A stretch of DNA of 64,000 bases from contig JBMNQC010000001.1 in the NCBI GenBank assembly GCA_050943935.1, positions 124,001 to 188,000 of the forward strand, in the 5' to 3' direction. Shown in pieces: positions 58,010-64,000 of this stretch. A model generated the notes under the pieces. That model did not search any database. It was not told the origin of the DNA and saw only the letters and a list, made by a program, of their open reading frames with translations. A program made the translations under genes and the position numbers. This DNA is from Heteroscillospira sp050943935 (GTDB lineage Bacteria > Bacillota > Clostridia > Oscillospirales > Oscillospiraceae). The first letter of the stretch is position 1, and the number at the start of each line of letters is the position of its first letter.

Positions 58010-59146
58010 TCAATAATTTTCCTTGCGGACCTCAAAATAGCTCTGAGGATGATTGCAGACCGGGCAGCGCTCGGGAGCCTTGGTGCCTACCATAAGGTGA
58101 CCGCAGTTGCGGCACTCCCACACCTGAACCTCGCTCTTCTCAAACACGGCCTTGGTTTCCACGTTTTTCAGCAGAGCACGGTAGCGCTCCTCATGGGTCT
58201 TTTCTATGGCAGCCACGCCGCGGAACTGCTCAGCCAGCTCGTGGAAGCCCTCCTCGTCGGCCTCGCGGGCCATGCGGTCGTACATATCGGTCCACTCGGC
58301 GTTTTCGCCCTCGGCGGCATGGAGCAGGTTTTCGGCAGTCTCGCCCAGCTCACCCAGAGCCTTGAACCACAACTTGGCATGCTCCTTCTCGTTCTCGGCA
58401 GTCTGCAGGAACAGAGCGGCAATCTGCTCAAAGCCCTGCTTCTTTGCCACAGACGCAAAGTAAGTATACTTGTTGCGGGCCTGGGATTCGCCTGCAAAGG
58501 CCTCCCACAGGTTCTTCTCAGTCCTGGTGCCGGCATACTTGCTCTTAGGCGGCTCCACCTTTACGAACACGCTGGCCGGCTGCTTGCACACGGGACAGGT
58601 GAAGCCCTCGGGCAGGGGGCCCTCATGAATGTAACCGCACACGCTGCACTTCCACTTTTCCATTTTCGTTTCCTCCGTTTTTTCGTTGAATTTGATTTTC
58701 TTTAAGAGAGTTTCTACCGCTTCATAAGGCACACCGGGCTGCTTCAGCAGACGCTCCAGGAATTCTCTCGTGCTGCCGCTCTGGGGAAGCATGAATCCGG
58801 CTTCACGGGCCAGATCTTCAGCCATCAGGCGGGTGGACTTTTCCATTGCAGCGGCCAATGCCGTAGGCAGCTGGGAAGCAATGGCCTCCTGCCTTGCCTT
58901 GCTCTGGATGAGTCCGCGCATAGCGTCCACCACTTTTCTCTCCTTGGGCTGCTGGGGCGGATACTCATAGGGAACCATAGAGATAGCTCCGGAAGGACAG
59001 GCATCGGCGCAGGCCCCGCATCCAATACACCTGCTCTTGTCGATAATACTGTTCTCGGTATCGGTGGCGCCGGTAGGGCACACATAGAGACACAAACAGT
59101 CTTTGGTGCACAGGCGCAGGTTGCGAACAGCAAATTTCTCAGCCAT
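58010..59146 (-). CDS. Ferredoxin-rubredoxin-rubrerythrin-rubredoxin fusion
   Basis: 378 residues. Residues 1-55 carry a ferredoxin-like part (CTKDCLCLYVCP and CIGCGACADACP). About 60-155 is a helical linker. About 163-195 is a short rubredoxin-like knuckle pair (KCSVCGYIHEGPLPEGFTCPVC). Then the diiron four-helix rubrerythrin (NLWEAFAGESQARNKYTYFAS...AENEKEHAKLWFK...EWTDMYDRMAREADEEGFHELAEQF...EKTHEERY). The end is a second rubredoxin (WECRNCGHLMVGTKAPERCPVC). A one-chain peroxide reductase with its own electron entry. Confidence 0.9.
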   Translation of the reverse strand: MAEKFAVRNLRLCTKDCLCLYVCPTGATDTENSIIDKSRCIGCGACADACPSGAISMVPYEYPPQQPKERKVVDAMRGLIQSKARQEAIASQLPTALAAAMEKSTRLMAEDLAREAGFMLPQSGSTREFLERLLKQPGVPYEAVETLLKKIKFNEKTEETKMEKWKCSVCGYIHEGPLPEGFTCPVCKQPASVFVKVEPPKSKYAGTRTEKNLWEAFAGESQARNKYTYFASVAKKQGFEQIAALFLQTAENEKEHAKLWFKALGELGETAENLLHAAEGENAEWTDMYDRMAREADEEGFHELAEQFRGVAAIEKTHEERYRALLKNVETKAVFEKSEVQVWECRNCGHLMVGTKAPERCPVCNHPQSYFEVRKENY

Positions 59147-59810
59147 TAGTCACCCTCCCTTCCATTTTCTCGAATTTCCAGCTGGGGACCTTGCACACCG
59201 GACACAGCTCGGGAGGTGCATCACCCACAGAAATGAAGCCGCAGATAGTGCAGACATACACTCCGGTAGCCGTAAGCATCTTGTCGCCTTCCTGGGCATA
59301 GCGCTTCAGAAGAGAATTCAGCATCCGAGTGACTTTCTCACTCCAGACCAGAGCTCTCAGCGCACCGCGATCAGGCTTCTCGCCGGAGACGGCGTTGGCG
59401 TAGGGATAGCCGGTTTCCAGGTCCTTCTCAACCAGCTTAAGCAGCTTATCAAAACCGGGATCGACCGCCGGTTCCGCATTGGCGCGGAAATAACCGGCCA
59501 GCTGGGTGAAAAGTTCTGCTTCTTCTGCCAGATACTGCTTCTCGCAGCCCCGGGCCAGGTTGGAGCAGATGATGCTTATCTCCGCAGGAGATAGTTCCTT
59601 CTCTACCTCCGGAGCTTCGAGAGATTCAGCGTCGGCAGTCTGGGCAGTATCCACTTTCTCCTTGAAATCGCTCTTGGACGCTTTGCACAGGGGGCAGACC
59701 CAATCACCAGGCAGCTCCTCCCACTTCGTTCCCGGAGCAATGCCCGCGCTGGGGATTCCCTTGGCTTCCTCGTAGATGTACCCGCAAACGGTACAGACAT
59801 AGGTTTTCAT
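59139..59810 (-). CDS. Double-rubredoxin protein with helical centre
   Basis: 223 residues: a classical rubredoxin (YVCTVCGYIYEEAKG...GDWVCPLCKASKSDF), a helical four-helix-like middle (about 70-175), and a short rubredoxin-like C-terminus (YVCTICGFISVGDAPPELCPVC). The middle lacks clear ExxH diiron motifs. Overlaps the fusion gene by 8 bp; likely its electron partner. Confidence 0.85.
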   Translation of the reverse strand: MKTYVCTVCGYIYEEAKGIPSAGIAPGTKWEELPGDWVCPLCKASKSDFKEKVDTAQTADAESLEAPEVEKELSPAEISIICSNLARGCEKQYLAEEAELFTQLAGYFRANAEPAVDPGFDKLLKLVEKDLETGYPYANAVSGEKPDRGALRALVWSEKVTRMLNSLLKRYAQEGDKMLTATGVYVCTICGFISVGDAPPELCPVCKVPSWKFEKMEGRVTNG

Positions 59811-59898
59811 CGCTGCTTGTTCGCCTCCTTTGATTTATGATAACAGGATACCATCTGCTTAATATTCTCTCCGTGACTTTATCACGGTTCCGCCCGTA

Positions 59899-60297
59899 TT
59901 AGTGGCCGCAGGAATGACTGCCGCAGCCATGTTCGCCACAGGTATGCTCATGTTCTCCGTCGTGGTGATGATCGCAGGTGGCGTTTGCACTAAACTCCAG
60001 ACTGTCTGAAAGCAGGGCTTCCACAGCCGCGTCCGCATCTCCGCTCACGCCGCCGCAGATGCGGATACCGGCCTGGCCCAGAGCCATCTGAGCTCCGCCG
60101 CCTATGCCGCCGCAGATAAGAGTATCCACTCCCTGCTCCTGCAGGAAGCCCGCCAGAGCGCCGTGGCCGCTGCCGTTGGTATTGGCAATCACGGAGTCTG
60201 TTATTCTGTCCTGCTCAACAGTATAGATTTTAAACTGCTCCGTATGGCCGAAGTGCTGAAAAATCCTGCCGTTCTCATAGGTTACTGCAATTTTCAT
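59899..60297 (-). CDS. NifX/NifB-type iron-molybdenum cofactor-binding family protein
   Basis: 132 residues from the ATG at 60297. MKIAVTYENGRIFQHFGHTEQFKIYTVE and VDTLICGGIGGGAQMALGQAGI define the family. The tail (CDHHHDGEHEHTCGEHGCGSHSCGH) is very rich in His and Cys, a likely metal-binding appendix. No nitrogenase genes are near; with DUF134 upstream it forms a common anaerobe pair. Confidence 0.88.
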   Translation of the reverse strand: MKIAVTYENGRIFQHFGHTEQFKIYTVEQDRITDSVIANTNGSGHGALAGFLQEQGVDTLICGGIGGGAQMALGQAGIRICGGVSGDADAAVEALLSDSLEFSANATCDHHHDGEHEHTCGEHGCGSHSCGH

Positions 60298-60322
60298 GAT
60301 AATACTTCCCTTCAAATAAATC

Positions 60323-60673
60323 TTACTCTGAGATTCTGCAGCGGCGCTTCCGGCAGCCGCTTAATCTGCAATCTGTCTCTCCGCCGTCGCAGAGCATATA
60401 ATCTCCGCCCTCGATTTTTAGCGGTCTGCCCTCAACCAGCGCTTCCGCAATCTTCTTTCGTGCTGAGGCGTATATGAGCTGCACCGAGGTTCGGGCAACC
60501 TTCATATAAGCGCCGCACTCCTCCTGGGACAGGCCCTCACGGTCAAGAAGGCGGACAGCCTCATATTCATCTACAGTCAAAACAACGGGCCGTTTATCCC
60601 CGCCGTTTAATGGAATAAACGCCGGATTTTCAGGCAGACCACATACCCTTCTGCATTTTTTAGGCCTTGGCAC
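60323..60673 (-). CDS. DUF134-family DNA-binding protein
   Basis: 116 residues from the GTG at 60673, giving the usual start PRPKKCRRV; an earlier GTG at 60682 is too close to the ribosome site. VLTVDEYEAVRLLDREGLSQEECGAYMKVARTSVQLIYASARKKIAEALVEG is a sigma-70-region-4-like helix-turn-helix. Ends in a Cys-rich tail. Probably regulates itself and the NifX-like gene. Confidence 0.88.
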   Translation of the reverse strand: MPRPKKCRRVCGLPENPAFIPLNGGDKRPVVLTVDEYEAVRLLDREGLSQEECGAYMKVARTSVQLIYASARKKIAEALVEGRPLKIEGGDYMLCDGGETDCRLSGCRKRRCRISE

Positions 60674-60695
60674 AAGATACACCTCCGCAGATTAT

Positions 60696-60742
60696 TGGCA
60701 TATGCCATATATAAATTATAGCTTGTTTTTGACAAATGTCAA
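60696..60742 (-). promoter_or_regulatory. Promoter and operator of the DUF134-NifX-like operon
   Basis: Minus strand TTGACA (60742-60737), 16 bp, TATAAT (60720-60715), and the perfect palindrome TGGCATATGCCA (60696-60707) just at the start point. Confidence 0.7.
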
Positions 60743-60777
60743 TATTATTTTTGTCCGGCAAATTAACGCCTGTAAGG

Positions 60778-60899
60778 TCACTTCTGCTCATCAGCCAGAT
60801 TCAGCCCGTATTCTCCTACCTCGGCGTCTCCGTTCTCCAGGGATATATAAGGCGAGAAGGACACAGCGTTCTCCACACGGCAGCCTGTCTGATTCTCAT
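60778..60899 (-). pseudogene. Possible small gene with shifted frame
   Basis: An ATG at 60899 behind AAAGGGG opens a frame, while the protein-like sequence (VENAVSFSPYISLENGDAEVGEYGLNLADEQK) continues in the neighbouring frame to the stop at 60778. Either the start is a TTG at 60966 or the gene carries a frameshift. The rest of 60674-61084 holds only the operon promoter. Confidence 0.3.
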
Positions 60900-61084
60900 G
60901 CTTTGCTTCCCCTTTCGTTTTATAGCAGCCCGGTACTGTACTGAGTTCATACGCATACCGGCGCAAAGAGCAATATCAACATACGGCTGAAACTTTTGCC
61001 GCATCGCAGCAATGATTCGTCGATTTTGTTATAGATAAACAGCGGCGAATGAGGTAAAATACATACAAAAGTAAAGGAGACGCC

Positions 61085-61468
61085 ATGAAAAGAATACTGC
61101 TGTTTCTTCTGGCCGCGCTGGCGTTTACCGGCTGCTCTGCCGACAGCTCCAGCGACGGCTACACTCAGATATCCATGGATGAGGCAATAGGCCTTATGGA
61201 CGAAAAAGAGGATTATATTCTGCTGGATGTGCGGACACAGGAGGAATTTGACGAGAAGCACATTCCAGGAGCCATATGCGTCCCCAACGAGAGCATAGGC
61301 TCGGAGGATATTCCGGAGCTGCCGGACAAGGAGCAATTGATTTTTGTGTACTGCCGCAGCGGCAACCGCAGCAAGCAGGCATCCGAAAAGCTCGCGAAAC
61401 TGGGCTACACCAATGTACTTGAGTTCGGCGGCATAATTGACTGGCCCGGCGAGACGGTATCCTCTTAA
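61085..61468 (+). CDS. Rhodanese-domain lipoprotein
   Basis: 127 residues. Signal peptide ending in the lipobox FTGC; rhodanese domain LDVRTQEEFDEKHIPGAICVPNE with active Cys in VYCRSGNRSKQASEKLAKLGY. Sulfur-transfer or sulfide-handling protein tethered outside the membrane, next to a thioredoxin gene. Confidence 0.92.
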   Translation: MKRILLFLLAALAFTGCSADSSSDGYTQISMDEAIGLMDEKEDYILLDVRTQEEFDEKHIPGAICVPNESIGSEDIPELPDKEQLIFVYCRSGNRSKQASEKLAKLGYTNVLEFGGIIDWPGETVSS

Positions 61469-61547
61469 GCCGGCTGTGTGACAAAATCACGGAAACCGGA
61501 TACAAACGTGCTATAATCAAATAAAAAAAACACAGGAGGAAGCTTAA

Positions 61548-61856
61548 ATGTCTGTTATTAATATCACCAAATCAAATTTCCAGGAGGAAGTCATACGCAG
61601 CGAAAAGCCCGTGCTGCTGGATTTCTGGGCGTCATGGTGCGGCCCCTGCCGCATGGTAAGCCCCATCGTGGACGAGATAGCCGATGAGCGCGGGGATATC
61701 AAGGTCGGCAAGATAAATGTGGATGAGCAGCCTGAGCTTGCCGGCGCCTTCGGCATAAGCAGCATCCCCACTCTGGTGGTCATGGAGAACGGCAGGGTCG
61801 TAAATCAGGCCCTTGGGGCAAGGCCCAAGGAGCAGATTCTCTCCATGCTGAAATGA
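61548..61856 (+). CDS. trxA: Thioredoxin
   Basis: 102 residues: PVLLDFWASWCGPCRMVSPIVDEIA with the canonical CGPC, and GISSIPTLVVMENGR. AGGAGG precedes the ATG. General disulfide reductase. Confidence 0.95.
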   Translation: MSVINITKSNFQEEVIRSEKPVLLDFWASWCGPCRMVSPIVDEIADERGDIKVGKINVDEQPELAGAFGISSIPTLVVMENGRVVNQALGARPKEQILSMLK

Positions 61857-61862
61857 AAATTT

Positions 61863-61896
61863 ATCCCCCCGTCTTTAACTGATGGGGGGATTTTTC
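61863..61896. terminator. Terminator of trxA
   Basis: ATCCCCCC and GGGGGGAT, then TTTTT. Confidence 0.88.
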
Positions 61897-62591
61897 TATT
61901 CTTCCGCCAGACTGCGCAGGCGGGCTGAGTCTGTGATTTCAACGAGGCCCCGGGAGAGCTTTACCATGCCCTCGTCCTGAAAATATCTGAGCATCCGGGT
62001 GACGACCTCACGGGCCGTGCCCATGTGATTTGCTATTCTCTCATGTGTGATACGCAGAACATCCGTACCGTCCAAAGCGCTCTCACGGAGCAGAAAATCC
62101 GCCAGCCGCTTATCGAAGCTCTTCCACATGACCTGCTCTATAAGCCACATCACCTCTGAGAACCGGCTGCTCATAAGCTCGCCCGTGTAGTTTGCCACCG
62201 CCGCGGACTCATCCATGAGCGTCTTGTAGACCTGAGGCGGTATGACCCAGAAGCCGCTGTCCTTTTCCGCTTCTATTGATATCTCAAACTGTATGTTCCT
62301 CATCATGCATGAGGCGGACATAAGGCAAATATCCCGCTCAAACAGACGATATATGGTGATCTCCCTACCCTCGTCCGACAAAATATATGCGCGAAGCTGG
62401 CCGGAGCGTATGACAAGCAATCCCATGCAGTCCGCCGAGCCGCTGTGCAGCATAGTCCCGGCTTTGACTCTGCGGTAGAACGCCGCCGATGAGATCAGCT
62501 CCCTTTGCGGGGGACTGAGCTTATCCCAAACCGGGAAGAATTCCGCAAGCTCCCTGTCCGCGCCGCCGTCTTTATTATTGTCTTTAAGCAT
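61896..62591 (-). CDS. Crp/Fnr-family regulator
   Basis: 231 residues: cyclic-nucleotide-binding-type beta-barrel (AGTMLHSGSADCMGLLVIRSGQLRAYILSDEGREITIYRLFERDICLMSASCMM) and winged helix (VLRITHERIANHMGTAREVVTRMLRYFQDEGMVKLSRGLVEI). Cys residues in the sensor part (SADC, DICLM, SASC) could sense redox state or a metal cluster. It probably controls part of the redox block. Confidence 0.9.
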   Translation of the reverse strand: MLKDNNKDGGADRELAEFFPVWDKLSPPQRELISSAAFYRRVKAGTMLHSGSADCMGLLVIRSGQLRAYILSDEGREITIYRLFERDICLMSASCMMRNIQFEISIEAEKDSGFWVIPPQVYKTLMDESAAVANYTGELMSSRFSEVMWLIEQVMWKSFDKRLADFLLRESALDGTDVLRITHERIANHMGTAREVVTRMLRYFQDEGMVKLSRGLVEITDSARLRSLAEE

Positions 62592-62600
62592 TTTCACACC

Positions 62601-62861
62601 TTAATCCTGACCTGCCAGAAATTCTTTCAGCTTCCTGTCCCGCTCGGCCCGGGCGGCGACTTCGGCCCGGGTTATCCTCAGCTTTTTGCTGCCAAAGAAA
62701 GCGGGAACGTCGGCGGTAAAATCCTCACCGTCGGCGCGGATAACTATGCACTTGGGCCGGCTTCTGTCTTTGGTTATGATGACCGCCGTAGGCCCATCGC
62801 TGAGATCCGCCGCCAGAATGTTCTGTGAGGCCATGGCCTCTATGATGGTCTCCTTATCCAT
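62601..62861 (-). CDS. Hypothetical protein, 86 aa
   Basis: Begins MDKETIIEAMASQNILAADLSDG; contains AVIITKDRSRPKCIVIRADGEDFTADVPAFFGSKKLRITRAE. Soluble, no known domain recognised. Overlaps the amidohydrolase stop by 8 bp, so it is cotranscribed with it. Confidence 0.6.
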   Translation of the reverse strand: MDKETIIEAMASQNILAADLSDGPTAVIITKDRSRPKCIVIRADGEDFTADVPAFFGSKKLRITRAEVAARAERDRKLKEFLAGQD

Positions 62862-63726
62862 TTTCCCGCCTCCTGAAAATTTCTCTTATTCTCGCGCTGC
62901 CCAGGCCCAGCACCAGGTCGGCGCCGGCGCCCAGGGCAAGGCCCATGGCCTCCCGCTCCTGCATGACGCACTCTCCGTGGCAGACACGCCAGGCACCGCC
63001 GTCGCTGCCCAGGGCTATGTAGGCTCCCTGAGAGGAGGCCAGGGCTATGTTTTTAAGCTGACCGTCCACTATGCGGCGGAGCACATCGTCGCTGAAGCGG
63101 CCTGTGCCTATGGAATTCACCATGGGCGACAGGGTCGGCACCCAAACGGCATCTGAATCGGCCAAAAGCTTCACCGTATCCTCGGACATGAAGTTGCCGT
63201 GCTCCACGCTGTCTGCTCCAGCCATGAGGGCGTTTTTCACCGCCCCGTCGCCGTTCACATGGGCCATCACTCTGAAGCCCCGCTCATGGGCGCGGGAAAT
63301 CAGCGTCTTCATCTCATACGCCTCCAGAGGTTCACAGGACAGGACGCCGTAATTGTCAAAATCCATGATGCCTGCCAGCATGAGCTTTACGAAATCCGCT
63401 CCTGCGGCCTCGGCTCTGTCCAGAAGAGCCATGTAGTCGGCCTCAGTCTCGTAGCCGAGGCCTATGAACGCGCCGTAGCGCCCACGCTTATATATGGGAA
63501 AGGCCGGGGCCGCGTACTCTATGCCGTACTCCGGCGCCAGGCTTTTTGCCAGCAGGGCCACGCCCACGGAGTCGCCGCCGTCGCGCAGGTAGGTCACTCC
63601 CGCGTCCCGGTACAGGGCGAGACGCCGGCGGACTATATCCTCCCGGGCTCCGTTTTTATGTTCCGCTATGGCCGCGGCGTAATAGTCGCCGTCCAGGACC
63701 ATGTGGATATGACAGTCACACTTCAT
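62854..63726 (-). CDS. Amidohydrolase-family metal-dependent hydrolase
   Basis: 290 residues. CDCHIHMVLDG is the HxH metal motif, DFVKLMLAGI carries the bridging Lys position, VMAHVNGDGAVKNALMAGADSVEHGN has the next metal His residues, and ALGSDGG the final Asp. Substrate unknown; resembles imidazolonepropionase/prolidase-type members. Confidence 0.85.
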   Translation of the reverse strand: MKCDCHIHMVLDGDYYAAAIAEHKNGAREDIVRRRLALYRDAGVTYLRDGGDSVGVALLAKSLAPEYGIEYAAPAFPIYKRGRYGAFIGLGYETEADYMALLDRAEAAGADFVKLMLAGIMDFDNYGVLSCEPLEAYEMKTLISRAHERGFRVMAHVNGDGAVKNALMAGADSVEHGNFMSEDTVKLLADSDAVWVPTLSPMVNSIGTGRFSDDVLRRIVDGQLKNIALASSQGAYIALGSDGGAWRVCHGECVMQEREAMGLALGAGADLVLGLGSARIREIFRRRENG

Positions 63727-63867
63727 TAAAACGCCTCCGTTTCCCGTATCAGTTTAACACTTTGCGCCGTACCTTGCAAGTGCCGCAAATACTGGCTTTT
63801 TATGCGGCGAGTTTTCTTGACTGAGCGGGGAAATTACGCTAGAATACACAATGTGGAGGGGATGAAA

Positions 63868-64000
63868 ATGAAGCTGAAACGCGACTCCGTATTGTCCGCC
63901 GCGGGCACTATGCTGGCTGTTTTCGCCGCTCTTGTTTTGTACTTCTCCCCCAAGCTCTCCTATGTGCCCGAGACCGTTGTTCTCACAAGGGAAGAATTTC
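63868..64000 (+). CDS. N-terminal part of a membrane or exported protein (runs off the window)
   Basis: ATG at 63868, 7 nt after GGAGGGG. Basic start MKLKRDSVLSAAG then one hydrophobic segment (MLAVFAALVLYFSPKLSYV). Too short to name. Confidence 0.6.
   Translation, partial: MKLKRDSVLSAAGTMLAVFAALVLYFSPKLSYVPETVVLTREEF

Overview
The window looks like the chromosome of a strictly anaerobic, spore-former-related Firmicute, most likely an Oscillospiraceae/Clostridiales gut bacterium. The evidence is a large SRP RNA upstream of dnaX-ybaB, an orphan Spo0A-like DNA-binding domain protein, rubrerythrin/rubredoxin/ferredoxin proteins, strong AGGAGG ribosome sites, and clostridial-type mobile elements. 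The species assignment is inference; no rRNA gene is present.

Layout: (1) 1-7.5 kb is the right arm of a prophage. It holds an adenine-rich template repeat plus reverse transcriptase (a diversity-generating retroelement, DGR), a carbohydrate-binding-like tail protein, a lysis cassette (membrane proteins, CHAP-LysM endolysin, holin), a small divergent regulatory region with three quasi-palindromic operators, and, as the last gene before the host chromosome, an IS30-family transposase with no IS ends of its own. (2) 7.5-12.2 kb is host core: an XRE/DUF3169 pair, gpsA, ybaB, dnaX, SRP RNA and tRNA-Ala(CGC). (3) 12.5-15.8 kb is an ECF sigma factor / DUF4367 membrane protein / small secreted protein module. 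Four copies of GTTGCATTT-N13-GT(C/A)T in front of its genes mark its probable regulon. One regulon gene is cut off at 15.8 kb. (4) 15.8-36.6 kb is a clostridial integrative conjugative element of the CD1105-CD1115 type: relaxase, MobC, VirB4, PrgI, VirB6, Maff2, VirD4, PcfB, ArdA, ParB, two DNA methyltransferases, and a sigma/anti-sigma pair. No integrase, ParA or replication initiator was found. The element carries twelve copies of one 19-bp dyad at its gene borders, and several transfer genes have near-cognate start codons (ACG, ATC, TTG) behind perfectly placed Shine-Dalgarno sites. (5) 36.8-39.7 kb is a second sigma / DUF4367 / secreted-protein module with its own shared promoter-like box. 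Without the element the two modules would be neighbours. (6) 39.9-64 kb is host metabolism: GT8 glycosyltransferase, MarR, TraX-like protein, a SorC-DhaL-DhaK-LsrF-like ketose operon, a MerR/flavin reductase pair, PqqD plus OPT transporter, a two-component system with a MacB-like ABC transporter, a ZIP transporter, and an oxidative-stress/redox block (thioredoxin reductase, two thioredoxins, a ferredoxin-rubredoxin-rubrerythrin fusion, a double rubredoxin, NifX-like and DUF134 proteins, rhodanese lipoprotein, Crp/Fnr regulator), then an amidohydrolase and a truncated ORF.

The most unusual items are the DGR phage that seems to use an IS30-type transposase as its only recombinase, the twelve-copy palindrome family of the conjugative element, its clustered non-AUG starts, and the ECF-sigma regulon box that can be read directly from the sequence.
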